DNA from: Anagrus nilaparvatae
Taxonomy: Eukaryota > Arthropoda > Insecta > Hymenoptera > Mymaridae
DNA: 64,000 bases
Direction of reading: 5' to 3'
NCBI GenBank assembly: GCA_022575985.1
Contig: JAKSXM010000007.1
Span: forward strand, 71,547,001 to 71,611,000
The translations under genes and the position numbers were made by a program. Below, one piece after another: positions 32,101-47,275 of this stretch; positions within the stretch are counted from its first letter, which is position 1, and each line of letters opens with the position of its first letter. The notes under the pieces were generated by a model. It did not search any database. It was not told where the DNA came from and saw only the letters and a program-made list of their open reading frames with translations.

Positions 32101-34368
32101 TACCAGGTGGATAAAAAGGGATAAAAATTACTCGAAAATATTATCCTGTAAAGGTTTAAAACAATTTTTCTGTATTACAAATATTGCTATAAAAAAAAAA
32201 GAGCAACTTGCCACGAACCGAGTTTGATTCTGTTCAAGTATTCAACTTTAAATATATTTTACTGCTGTAGTTTTTAATAAATTATTTAATAAACGATGCT
32301 TTATAACTACAAAATAATATTTTGTCAACAGCTATTTACGGATTAAATAACGGAGAATTGGCAGATCAATTAGATAAAGAATTTGAATCAATCGCGCCAA
32401 TTACTTTTATGTATGAAGAAACATGTGATTCTAGAAATCAAACGGAATTATCAAAAAAGATTCGTAAATTTTATTTTGGTGATCGACCAATTGATCTTAA
32501 AACAAGATCAGAGTTAACAAATGTAAGTTTTAATAACAAGGGATTAAAAAATCTTAAAAAGTCTTTGAATAATAAAATTTTGAAATAATTTTTTAGTTGT
32601 ACACTGACTCATGGTTTACTGCTGCAGCAACTGAAGCTGTGAAATCTCATTTCGATTTAATGTCATCATCAGTTTACTATTATTTAATGTCTTACAGAGG
32701 AAGTTCATCTTTTTCAGAGCTATTTGGAGATCCTAAACGAGATTATGGAGTTTCTCATGCTGATGAATTACAATATTTATTTCCTGTTGGGGAACGGTTA
32801 TTTCCAAATACTCCATTAAATGATGAAGACAATAAAATGATTGATTTATTAACCTCGTTATGGTTTAACTTTGCTAGAACAGGGTATGTATTTAAAATCT
32901 CAAAAAATATTTTCATTTCTTAAAAGTACTTGAGCATCAAAAGTCTGTATTCATAACAGTAAGGTGGTTTTACTTAAAATTTCAAAGAAATTAACCTAAC
33001 CATAAAAATTTTTTGTCTGTGTTATATTTGAGGGATTCCACCCCAAAACCTTACACAGTAAAAAATAATGAACACAATTTACTACCGTTTAGTAATTTTA
33101 CTACGATTTAGTAATATTACAACAAAATTAAGTAATTTACTAAAATTTGTAGTAATTTTACTTTTTCGTAGTAATATTACTACAAGAGTAGAAATGTATT
33201 AATTTTACTACACTTGTAGTAAATTTAAAATCATTTTAAAATTGATTGACATTTCATCCAGACATCCGCGGTAGAGCTGCTTTTCAATCACTTGGTTAAA
33301 TATTTAACAAAAACAGCTCTACCTTGGGTGTCTGGGAATTCACTATACAAATTCTAGTATAAATTTACTATTTTTGTAATAATATTACGTAATCATAGTA
33401 GATTAGTTAGAGTAAAATTACCAAACGGTAGTAATATTTTGTTCATTATTTTTTACTGTGTACACTGTAAAAAGTAACTTTCTTAAATTAACAAAAAAAA
33501 TAGAATATTTTCGAAAAATTAGTAAATTTTCAAAAAAATTTGTAAATATTCGAGAAAAATCGTAAATTAACTAAATTTAGTAAATTATCGAAAAATTCGA
33601 GAATTTTCGATTTTTTTTTGTGATTTTACGAAAAAAGTTGTAATTTCACAACCATTTTCCGGAAATTTACAACTATTTTTTGTAAATTTTCGAAAAAAAA
33701 TGGTAATTATAATAATTAATTATTAATTATCAATTTTTCGTTATCAATTTTTATCGAATAATTACAAATTTTTTCGAAAATTTACTCATTTTTTGTGAAT
33801 GATTTAATTTTTTTGTTAATATAAGAAAGTTACTTTTTACAGTGTAGGTATCGAAATTATTAGCACGATATTGTCTCAATTGACACAAAATCGTGATAGT
33901 ACAATTAATGGTATAGAGGAGTGTATGTATGCTTAATTTTTGGGTAGAAAGCATATTTGAAACAATTTTAAACGGGTTTTGTGTGCTATTACAAGGAACG
34001 AACATGGGAATCGTTGACCTGTTGCATTTTTGAATTTATATTATATCATTTCTTAAATCACTTTAATTCTACACAGCTAATGTCCTCATATTAAAATTAT
34101 TCTACGTCCTTAAACCTATAATAGTATTAATTTTTATTTATTTTATTTCAGGAACCCTACACCAGAAATCACAAAAGTCGTACCAACTAAATGGAAACCG
34201 GTACATACAGCCGATTTAGAATATTTAGATATTAAAAATTCAAAAAATATTCAGATGTCTAGTAAATTATTTTCAGATAGAGTGAAATTTTGGAATAAAA
34301 TATTATCAACAATTCGAGATGATAATAATTATATGAAACTTAATTCTCATATAAAAGACGAACTTTAA
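26186..34368 (+). CDS. Carboxylesterase A (type-B esterase/lipase), secretory pathway, KDEL-terminated, 8 exons, intact
   Basis: This gene encodes an alpha/beta-hydrolase that cleaves carboxylic esters. Exons: 26186-26389, 26554-26855, 27070-27269, 27335-27531, 28786-28951, 32332-32522, 32597-32883, 34152-34368. They sum to 1764 nt (587 aa) with GT-AG junctions in phase. A hydrophobic signal peptide covers roughly residues 1-24. The oxyanion motif HGGGW is at 137-141. The triad is Ser219 in FGESAGG, Glu349 in TSEDGA and His474 in GVSHADEL. The protein ends HIKDEL, a KDEL-type ER-retention signal, so it is predicted to be an ER-luminal enzyme. The start is the ATG conserved with esterase B; an upstream TTG in the same frame is not used. 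Introns 4, 5 and 7 are swollen by repeats. The general family is certain, but the substrate and closest subfamily (venom-carboxylesterase-like, E4-like or other) cannot be fixed by eye. Confidence 0.95.
27841..28137 (+). repeat. Family N copy in intron 4 of esterase A
   Basis: The head TGTGTAAACACAAACTAAATG, two or three units, a CCTTCCCCACC tract and the tail ATAAACATGTTCCATGTTAA are in the same order as at 14.5 kb. Confidence 0.82.
29131..31768. mobile_element. Composite palindromic insertion in intron 5 of esterase A
   Basis: Intron 5 of esterase B reads straight through AATCTGAAT|ACAGGTTC at 41036-41052, whereas in A the same flanks are separated by this 2.6-kb insert. The outer element is a palindrome with arms of about 900 bp (29131-30060 and 30130-31054), symmetric around ~30095, with ends CAAGGAGCG and CGCTCCTTG. 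Its right end is split by the inner palindrome at 31055-31755. GC-rich tandem variants of GTGCGC occur near both ends. Confidence 0.9.
31055..31755. mobile_element. Inner foldback element, 701 bp, ~345-bp arms
   Basis: The arms 31055-31396 and 31411-31755 are near-perfect inverted copies starting CACACTGATTCAG and ending CTGAATCAGTGTG. The loop is only about 15 bases. It sits between GGACC and GCTCCTTG of the outer element's right end, so it is the younger of the two. Confidence 0.92.
33052..33462. mobile_element. TA-flanked MITE (CACAGTAAAAAATAATGAAC ends), intron 7 of esterase A
   Basis: The termini CACAGTAAAAAATAATGAAC and GTTCATTATTTTTTACTGTG are inverted repeats extending with mismatches for about 50 bp, flanked by TA on both sides. 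A more GC-rich central segment contains its own inverted pair (AGCTGCT / AGCTCTACC region). TA flanks suggest the Tc1/mariner superfamily. It is absent from intron 7 of esterase B. Confidence 0.85.
33461..33846. mobile_element. TA-flanked MITE family M, copy 2 (CACTGTAAAAAGTAACTT ends)
   Basis: The ends CACTGTAAAAAGTAACTT and AAGTTACTTTTTACAGTG are inverted, with TA at both borders. It abuts the preceding MITE and the two share one TA at 33461-33462. The interior is made of alternating inverted short blocks (TCGAAAAATT, AAATTTAC). Confidence 0.88.
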
Positions 34369-34618
34369 ACAAACTTTCGATATGTAAATTTACATTTAAA
34401 ATATGGTGATAATAACTTTAAAAAAAGAAATATGCATTTATTTTGACTGGACAAATATACAGCGAATCGGCTGATAAATATCAACTTTTTGAATCCCGTT
34501 TTTGTGATTGTTTTTCTGATTTCTTTGCATTTTTGAAAGATACTATAAACAGAATTAATTCTTTATTATTTGCATTGAAATTTAAACAATGCTCTCAGGG
34601 GAAATTTGACCAAAGGAG

Positions 34619-34624
34619 AATAAA
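34619..34624 (+). promoter_or_regulatory. Candidate polyadenylation signal of esterase A
   Basis: AATAAA lies 250 nt after the esterase A stop. Part of this 3'UTR (34430-34500) is recognisably shared with 44140-44200 downstream of esterase B, which supports it being transcribed sequence. Confidence 0.4.
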
Positions 34625-34904
34625 CATAATGTATTAAAATAAACATAATGTTTTGTTATTGAATTTGCTTTTGAGATTTTTCCAATTTTCTTGTTATTCG
34701 TAATTAGCAACCGCGGAATCCTTTTGGGCAAGATTTAGAAATAGTCCCGATCAAACAAAGTTCTTTTGCACATAGTTCTTTGATTAGAGATTTCTCATAG
34801 GATGGAGGCTTTATGAGGAATGGGTATTTTTTTCTTTTTTAGTTAATTAATCCGTTATTTGTTAGACAAACGTGAATATCTACCGGTTAAAATATTTTGT
34901 TTTA

Positions 34905-35075
34905 ACATGGAACATGTTTATAAGCAGAGGGAGTATTTCAAGAGCGGTCAAAGGAACTTAAAATAATTTCGATGTAGGGACTTGGAATAATTTGAGTTTA
35001 GGGACTTAGAATAATTTGTAGTTAGGGATTTAGAATAATTTCGATAACGGGTTATAAAATGATAATGATTTTAGG
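34905..35075 (-). repeat. Family N copy downstream of esterase A, reverse orientation
   Basis: TTAACATGGAACATGTTTATA is followed by four GGGACTTAGAATAATTT-like units. Confidence 0.85.
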
Positions 35076-35420
35076 AGTTTAAAATCATTTTATTTTGGCT
35101 TAAAATTATAAAGGCTTCAATATTTAAAATATAAATAATTTTAACGTTCAATTATATAAAGTTGTTATTTTAACGATTAACTATCTTACGCTAAAAAAAT
35201 TAAAATAAAACATTATTTTTTAATAATAGCAGCTATTTTGAACTAGAACAAGGAAATAGTACGTCTAAAGTATGCCTAAATTATGTGTAACGGAAAAGAT
35301 AACACTGTTTACGTATAATTTACACATTTACACATAATATAACTGTGTTATTACTCCAGTCAAATCAGGAGGGGGGGGGTGGTATTGTTTGTGGCCGCCA
35401 CCAGATTTGGTCAACTATAG

Positions 35421-36010
35421 GTTTTTTGGGTCACTGAACACGAAAATTGGGGTTATTTCTATGAGAACTTGGGGCTTGACCCTTAAATTAGCCAAAACTA
35501 CCCCTAAAAGGGGTGTTTTTGCAACTTTTGCTCTAGCCCTCCAATATTTGGTCTAATAAGGGTTTTTGGTTTACGAATATTGAAGTTATAACTATGAAAA
35601 ATTACCCCTTCACCCTTAAAGTGGCCAAAACTACCCCTAAAAGAAGTGTTTTAGCAACTTACGCTCTAGCCCTCCAAGATTCGATCTAATAGGGTTTTTT
35701 GGGTCGCTGATCACAAAAATTGATGTCTTTAATTAAAACTTAACTCTTCACCCTTAAATTGGCCAAAACTACCCCTAAAATGGGTGTTTTTGCTACTTTT
35801 GCTCTAGCCCTCCAAGATTCGATCTAATAGGGTTTTTCGGTCGCTGATCACAAAAATTGGTGTCTTTTCAATTAAAACTTAACTCTTCACCCTTAAAGTG
35901 GCCAAAACTACCCCTAATAGGGGTGTTTTCGCTACTTTTACTCTAGCCCTTCAAGTTCCGAGCTAATAGAGTTTTTTGGGTCGCTTATCACAAAAATTGA
36001 TGTCTTTTTA
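35421..36010 (+). repeat. Minisatellite, ~138-bp unit, about 4.3 copies
   Basis: The block GTTTTTTGGGTC(A/G)CTGA starts at 35421, 35562, 35694, 35832 and 35971. Each unit also contains GGCCAAAACTACCCCTAAAA and GCTCTAGCCCT. It lies between esterases A and B. Confidence 0.93.
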
Positions 36011-36020
36011 ATTAAAACTA

Positions 36021-36669
36021 TAGGTAAAAAATCTGATTGCTAGGGAGAAATCACTCCAGAAGAAAAAAAACTTTTCTTTTTCCGATGTAATTTAGCCAAG
36101 TTATCGTCAATTTAAGATTTTACTCAAATTTGCATATTTTAAGTTCAGAAATAGGCTTATTTCGATAGAATTTCAATCATTTTTCAGACAAATTTCAGCA
36201 ATAATATGCATTATACGCTTGATTTTCATCGTAAAATAATAAATTTTTTTTTAAATCAAATAATTTTTCCCTGAGTATTCATTTCTTCAAGAAAGAAATC
36301 TTTTTTATTGACCAAATTTCAATGTTTAGGTCAAAAACTGTGTTAAATAAATTTTGCTACTTACAGTTTTCAAAGGCTTTTGACCTAAAAATTGAAATTT
36401 GGTACATAAAAATGATTTTTTTCATAAAGAATTGAATTGCCAGGTAAAAATACGTCGATTTAAAAAAAAAATTATTATTTTACGATAAAAATCAAGCGAG
36501 TAATGCATGTTTAAAGTTCAGAAACAGGCATTTTTCAATATAGAACTTCAATCTTTTTTAACACAAATTTGAGTAAAATCTTAAATTGACGATAACTTAC
36601 ATCGGAAAAAGAAAAGTTTTTTTTTCTTCTGGAGTGATTTTTCCCTAGCAATCACATTTTTTACTTATT
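36021..36669. repeat. Palindrome with ~310-bp arms between esterases A and B
   Basis: TCTGATTGCTAGGGAGAAAT at the left edge pairs with ATTTTTCCCTAGCAATCA at the right edge, and similarity holds almost to the centre at about 36350. It directly follows the 138-bp minisatellite. Confidence 0.88.
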
Positions 36670-37256
36670 TTTTAAAAATTTTATTTACCTAAAAAGTTAT
36701 TTTGAAAATTTGGGGTAGATACGAAAGCTTAGATACGAAAAACACGGTTTTTGACATAAAAAGGGGGAAAATCTTTTTGGCATCCATCGCCGATTTCGTG
36801 TTCACGCTTTTTTTTTGCATTCTATAGGATTCAAACTACCAGAAAATTATGGTGGCAGTCGTGGCTTCGTAAATTATTTTTTCTTCATTTTTGGTGCTCA
36901 TAAAAAGGATTTTCTCGTAGAAATGCACACATAAACACCACCCTTTTTTCAATGGAATTCTTATGACATTAAATAGCATGGCTGACGACTCAAGTGTTTT
37001 TTATGTAAAATAAATTAATATATCATTCATTTTTTAATTATTATTTTATTAAAAAACATTAATTTTTTTTAAATTAAAACAAAATTTTTAAATATACATA
37101 TTCAGTGTTGTATGCATAAATGGTATATGTATGGATTTGCTAACACATATTTAAAAATTCGCCTAAATTTATTTTTATACTCCAGTGGTTTTTAATATAC
37201 GAATAAAAATAGCTCATATTTTTTAAGTGCATTAATTTAAAAAAATGCATGTATCG

Positions 37257-37307
37257 TGATGCGCCTAATAAAATAAAATTCAAATCCCGCTCGGGATCAC
37301 CGTGTAG
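37257..37307 (+). repeat. 51-bp dispersed repeat, copy 2
   Basis: It matches 3157-3207 and includes TTCAAATCCCGCTCGGGATC, which superficially resembles a tRNA T-arm. The copy lies upstream of esterase B. Confidence 0.85.
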
Positions 37308-37908
37308 GACCAGAGGGAAAGGCACCGTAGTGGGGAGAGTGTAAGTTTTAATTATTTTAGTGTCTAGAAATACTTAAGACGCTTAAATAATCCCATGATT
37401 ATCCCTCTATTGTTCCGCGCTTTCTACAGACTTCCAAATTTTTATAAAAGTATTTAAAAATAAAATAATGATGACGAAAACAATAAATATATCAATTTTA
37501 ATTTTACCCATTCAAAACATATTCATCATAAAAAAAAATGGGTTGTATTTTATTATCTTTATCTGATAATACAAATCTGAATATTATTTTGTAAGTTATA
37601 GACATTTTAAAATTCTTTTCGTTAAAAGCTTATAAAAGGATTAAAAAAATTTTAAGTTCTCCTTTCTTTTCGTCATATGCAGTAAAACAAACGTTCTTTT
37701 ATCTGTATATATTTTTTCTAAATATGTTTATATAATTTAATATAAAAATTATTATATTATTTTTATAATTTTGCGCCCCTTGTCAAATTGGCGCCCTAGG
37801 AATTAAGGGGGGGATCACCCCTACCGCCCTCCCCTTTCACTGACTTCATGTGCAGTTAAATAAATAAACAAAATTTAGAATTTCCTTTTTGATATGATCC
37901 GCGGAATT

Positions 37909-38020
37909 TAGAAGCGTTTATCACTATATACTTAAGACAAAGGAGGAACAATGACGACGCGTTTAGTGTCGTCTTTGTGTCTCTTTTGTCTTTCAGTATA
38001 TAGTAATAAATACGCTTCTA
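37909..38020. repeat. 112-bp hairpin 0.5 kb upstream of esterase B
   Basis: TAGAAGCGTTTATCACTATA pairs with the TATAGTAATAAATACGCTTCTA region. An inner stem GACGAC...GTCGTC caps it. The homologous upstream region of esterase A lacks the full hairpin. Confidence 0.8.
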
Positions 38021-38374
38021 ATTTAAACTTTCATAACGATTTATATTTTTTGTGACAACAGTATAATATAAATATTTTTTCAGGCAAATGGATAAAATAT
38101 TAATTTATTTTAAAAAAATAATATAAAATACAAATCAAATCAGGAATGAAGGATATTCATAGTAAATACTTCTCACTCTATCTCTCTCTATTCTATAGTA
38201 TGTATGCGTATCCCCACTCAACAACCTCCTTTCACTTTTTTCAAAATAGTATAGAAAAACTTCAAAATAGCTTGTAGAAAAACCCCAAACCTTAAAAAAA
38301 AGTGGGGAGATACTAAATCTTTTATTCAGGCATTTAACTAGAAAAGTATAAATATCATGCATTCAGTTGTTTTT

Positions 38375-38533
38375 TAGTATCCGTTACAGTGAATCCTACA
38401 TCTTTTCTCTTCTCGTTATAGTGATATTAAAAAAATAATATTTTTAGATTTAATTCAATTATTTACTTTAAGTAACTAACATTAAAAAAATCTATTAAAG
38501 TTTTTCCTAGAAACTTTTTATATAGTAAAAAAA
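38375..38533 (+). promoter_or_regulatory. Proximal upstream block of esterase B
   Basis: Conserved with esterase A up to roughly 180 bp before the ATG. Further upstream the two genes diverge, so distal control may differ. Confidence 0.5.
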
Positions 38534-43083
<4,550 letters not shown>

Positions 43084-43250
43084 GATAAGATAAGATATAA
43101 TTGGATATATTAAGATAAAAAGATAAAATAATAAGATATTTCCTACGTATAAAACCATTAAAGTTCTTTAGATAAAATATATTAATCTTTAATTTTATTT
43201 TATTTAAAAAAGAAACTTTTTTGAAGCTAACGCTCTCATTTATGTATGTA

Positions 43251-43402
43251 AATAATATAATATTGAATCTAACGATCATATGAGAGCTGTAACTATTATA
43301 CCTACAACATGTCGTTCAGGCTGGTATAGCTACGACATGTTGTAGATATAATAGTTACAGCTCTCATAATTATGATCGTTAGATTCAATATTATATATTA
43401 TT
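43251..43402. repeat. Long hairpin, ~65-bp arms, within the esterase B insertion
   Basis: The left arm (43251-43315) and right arm (43332-43402) are nearly perfect reverse complements, with a loop of about 16 bases. It lies about 170 bp after the stop of esterase B, so it may fall in that gene's 3'UTR. Confidence 0.85.
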
Positions 43403-43582
43403 TATTTTATTTAACATCGTGCGTAAAGTTGAACTTTAGTTACAGATAGGTCAGCTTTACCAAACTTTTTAAATAAAACTATTTTCTAAATTCGTGATAT
43501 AAATGTATTTTTCATATTTTTAATTGTAATTTTTAATTTTATTTCTTAATCAGGATAATTTTAATACATTTCGATTCATACA

Positions 43583-43921
43583 TACACTGTAAAAAGTAAC
43601 TTCCTTAGGTTAACAAAAAAAATAGAATGTTTTCGAAAAATTAGTAAATTCAAAAAAATTTGTAAATATTCGATAAAAATCGTAAATTTACGAAATTTAG
43701 TATATAATCGAAAAATTCGAGAATTCTCGATTTTTTTTGTGAATTTACGAAAAAAGTTGTAAATTTAAAATTTTTTTTGCGAATTCATAAATACAAATCG
43801 AGAATACTCGAATTTTTGGTTAATATTCTAAGTTTAGTAAATTTACGATTTTTTTCGAATATTTACTAATTTTTCGAAAATGTTCTAATTTTTTTGTTAA
43901 TATAAGGAAGTTACTTTTTAC
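43583..43921. mobile_element. MITE family M, copy 3 (right end missing CAGTGTA)
   Basis: The left end is complete with TA. The right end stops at GTTACTTTTTA and lacks the last bases. It lies inside the insertion in the last exon of esterase B. Confidence 0.85.
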
Positions 43922-44078
43922 GATTAATATCGCTTTTGTTTGCATTCGGTATAATCAGAATGAAAAATAATAATAATTTTATTTAAATAAATAATTTACC
44001 GAAACGACCGCATTAAAGTAATAAATTATTCAATATAAACTTAAAAATAAGGTCTATCATTGTTAGCAATGATCTAGT

Positions 44079-44131
44079 AATTATATGAAACTTAATTATT
44101 GTATAAAAGATGAACTTCAAACAAACTAACA
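44079..44131 (+). pseudogene. Displaced original C-terminal end of esterase B
   Basis: This short stretch reads NYMKLNYCIKDELQTN then TAA in the frame matching esterase A's last codons ([13 protein letters not shown]). A's stop codon TAA corresponds to CAA here, so the relic has also lost its own stop directly after KDEL. The downstream 3'UTR similarity to A continues to about 44200. Confidence 0.85.
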
Positions 44132-44664
44132 AAATGCATTTATTTTTACTGTACAAATATACAGCAAATTGGCTGATAAGTATTAATTTTTTGAATCCCG
44201 ATTGAGGCAAAAAATGATGAGAATTTTTTTCTTTCATTGAGTGTTGACAATAAGTTGATATGCAAATAAATATTGTAAAAAGTTTTTTAATCTAATTACT
44301 TGTTTTCGTTTTTATTTACTACATTGTACGCAAAATGTAAGTTATATTTAAATAAAATAAAAATTTTTTATTTAAAAAAATTTATGTATGCCATTAATTT
44401 TATTGATATAAGTTCCGATGTTTATCAATTTTTTTTCTTATTGCCAATTCACCCATAGTAAGTATATATAATAAATATTACATTCTAAGGCATTTTTATA
44501 AAAATCAGGAAAGAAGAGCATTTATTGGATTTATAAGAATACCATAGACTCAGTAGGGTGTTTCTTACTTCCCAAACTGCCCGTAGAGAAAAATACTGGC
44601 TCGATTACGATACTTCAGGTTATAAAACTATTATCTAAAAAATAATTGTTTATAAATAAATTGA

Positions 44665-45188
44665 TGTAGTGTGCCGATTTGCAAATGAAAATCGGTAAAA
44701 AATCAGAAAAAAAGGTTTTAATAACGTTTTAGAAAGTTTTTAGAAACCTTCCCAAAAACTTTTTACTACTAAAACGTTCTAAAAGCGTGTTAATGAGAAA
44801 ATATCTTTAAAAAACTGTAATTTATAACATATTTTATGATATTTGGACTTTATTTAAAATTTACAGTCGTTTAAGAAGCAAATATCCATGCCAATTGCAA
44901 TTTGACTATTTTATTCATTGATTTTTTGTAAAAATTCATATTTCTTATTTTAGCGAGGAGGCAATAAAAAAGGGCTTCTTTAAATGGTCAAAATACCTAA
45001 AAATAACCTCTTATGTTATTATTTACATTTTTTTTCTAGTTATTTTGTTACTTAATAAGCTTTTAGAACATTTTAGTTGTAAAAAATTTTTGGGAAGGTT
45101 TCTAAAAGCTTTCTAAAACGCTTTTAAAACCTTTTTCCTGGTTTTTACCGATTTTGGTCGTAAAAAATGTAAGAAAAATGAGTCATAA
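44665..45188. repeat. Palindrome with ~110-bp arms in intron 1 of the esterase pseudogene
   Basis: AAATCGGTAAAAAATCAG on the left (about 44688) pairs with the GGTTTTTACCGATTTT region (about 45145) on the right; arms also share GGAAGGTTTCTAAAA. About 30 bases at its right edge (GTAAGAAAAATGAGTCATAA) recur inverted at 48213-48247. Confidence 0.75.
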
Positions 45189-45307
45189 TTGGTTCCTCGT
45201 AAAGGAACCATTGTGATCGGTCAAAATTTCTTTTCTGATTTTTTGGCATATAAGCACGTTTTGAGACCTCAGGAAGCTAAAAAACCGGTTTTTAAAAAAA
45301 GTCCGTA

Positions 45308-45358
<51 letters not shown>

Positions 45359-46501
45359 ATGTATGTATGTATGTATGTATGTATGTTGGACTGTAACCGA
45401 TGATATTTCACAACCAGAATGACATTTAAGACCTAATTTTTTTTTCAAAATTTTTTTTACAAAAAAATCTTGAGTTACTTTTTATTTTTTAATTTGGATG
45501 TAATACCTCATTTTTTCCCATAAAAGTACTGATATCTAGAAGTATCGTTTTTACTCGATATCTCGAATCTTATAATTTATTTTTTGAAAATTTTTTCTCA
45601 AAATTTTTTTCACCAAAAAATACAAAAAATTATAATTTTTTTTATCTTTATGGACGCAGTACTTAATTTATTTCTGTGGAAGTACTAGATTTAGAAATAT
45701 CGTTTATAGTAATTTTTTGGACCTAATGCTTAATTTTTTCAAAATTTTTTTCTCAAAATTTTTGTCACCAAAAAATACAAAAAACGCCAAAATTTTTTTT
45801 ATTTTAGGAAGTAATACTTAATTTTTTCCTATGAAAGTACGAATATCTAGAATTATCGTTTTTACTCGTTATCTCAAATCCGATATCTAATTTTTCGAAA
45901 ATTAAAAAAAATATATTTTACATAAAAAAATTAGAAAAAAACAATTATTTTTTTTTTTTTAGGACTTAGTACTTAATTTCTTTTTATGAAAGTATGAATA
46001 TCTAGAATTATCGTTTGCAAAGGATTTCTCTATCTGATTCGTAATTCTTCGAAATATTTTTTTTTAATTTTTTACATAAAAAAATTAAAAAAGCACCATA
46101 AATTTTTTTCTTTTTGGACGTAGTACTTAATTTATTTCTATGAAAGTACTAATATGTAGAATTAACGTTTTTACTAGGTATCATTTTTATTCCTTAATAA
46201 ACAAAGCAACAATTTTTTCTTTAATCCTATAGCTGGTGTAATTATTTCTTATATTACACCAAAAACTGTCTAGCAGACATAATTATTATAAAAGAAGATA
46301 ATGTACTGATGTAGAAAAATCTTGCTTTTTTTATGTAAAAAACCTAATTTTTTCCATGAGATGTTAAACTAACAGTATCAAGGAAAAGATAATTCTTAGT
46401 TTTTCTTATGACATTATACTTTATCAGGTAAAATAGACTATTAAGAACATTTTGTTATTGCTAATGAGGAACCATAGTGCCAATTACTTGGCAGCGTTTT
46501 T
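45189..46501 (+). mobile_element. Arm of a large repeat family (GGTTCCTC ends), left copy
   Basis: It begins TTGGTTCCTC, then has 121 bp of unique sequence, a (GT)n(ATGT)n tract (45310-45386), and then a series of ~150-bp degenerate units, each with a TACTT/GAAAGTAC core, a TATCGTTT-type block and long A/T runs. It ends around GAGGAACC at 46468-46475 plus CATAGTGCCAATTACTTGGC. The same parts recur in inverted order at 52105-54319. Confidence 0.8.
45310..45386 (+). repeat. Microsatellite (GT)n(ATGT)n
   Basis: About 16 GT units are followed by about 11 ATGT units. Its counterpart in the inverted copy is a pure (CA)n tract at 54144-54203. Confidence 0.98.
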
Positions 46502-46714
46502 TTTATTATTGCTGTAAAAAACTCACATTAGCATAAAAAATTTTTTTTATTTAGGTCCGGATAGGAAATTTCCCTGGCTATCCGATTCCGGGGTCAAAAA
46601 TTTTTTTGAGTAGCGCATGCGCGAGGAATCGCTAAGATAGGCTGTTTTTTTTCAAAAGTCGATTTCTCAAATGCCTATTAGTGAAAAATCTTCTAACCAG
46701 GCTTAAAATTTTCC

Positions 46715-47275
46715 TTAAACCTTATATTTTTTGGCAAAAAAAAAAATTTCGATGGGACACTGCTTTTTGGGAGCTCTAGATAAAAAAATAGCAGCTTTCA
46801 AAAGATCATTTTTTACAAATTTCGAATTTCCCGCCAAGTCAAGTGACCAATCAAAAATCTGGCCAAAAATTGGGATTCCGCGGGAAATTTTACATAATGA
46901 TATATCTTTTTATGTTTTTGAGAGCTTTCATGTTAAAACAGTGAAATAATAAAGAATTTTCTGATTCATTTTGAATAATTAGGTATAATTTGGTATAATT
47001 TAAAAAATAAAAAAATTCCTTTCAGTTAAAATAATCTTTCAATTTAAAATTTCGCTGCTTTAACATAAACGCTCTTAAAAACATGAAAAGATATATCCTT
47101 ATGTAAAATTTCCTGCGGAATCCAAATTTTTGGTTAGATTTTTGATTGATCACGTGACTTGTCGGGAAATTTGAAATTTGTAAAAAATGATCTTTTGAAA
47201 TCTGCTATTTTTTATCTAGAGCTCAAAGGGCAAAAAGCAGTGTCCCATCAAATTTTTTTTTGTTACAAAATATAA
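46715..47275. mobile_element. Palindrome B, ~210-bp arms
   Basis: The ends TATATTTTTTGGCAAAA and its complement enclose GATGGGACACTGC / GCAGTGTCCCATC. The central part (about 46940-47050) resembles 5225-5320 near the start of the window. Confidence 0.82.

Noticed and set aside
37257..37330. A tRNA gene suggested by TTCAAATCCC and a G/C-rich stem
   Set aside because: No acceptor stem, anticodon arm or D-arm can be folded around it, and the second copy at 3157 lacks the T-arm-like bases.
38347..38368. TATA box (TATAAATA) and TCAGTT initiator for esterase B
   Set aside because: The spacing is about 18 bases, too short for a usual TATA-initiator pair, and it is not conserved upstream of esterase A.
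45189..45422. 77-residue open frame with CVCV and MYVC repeats
   Set aside because: The repetitive residues are the translation of the GT/ATGT microsatellite.
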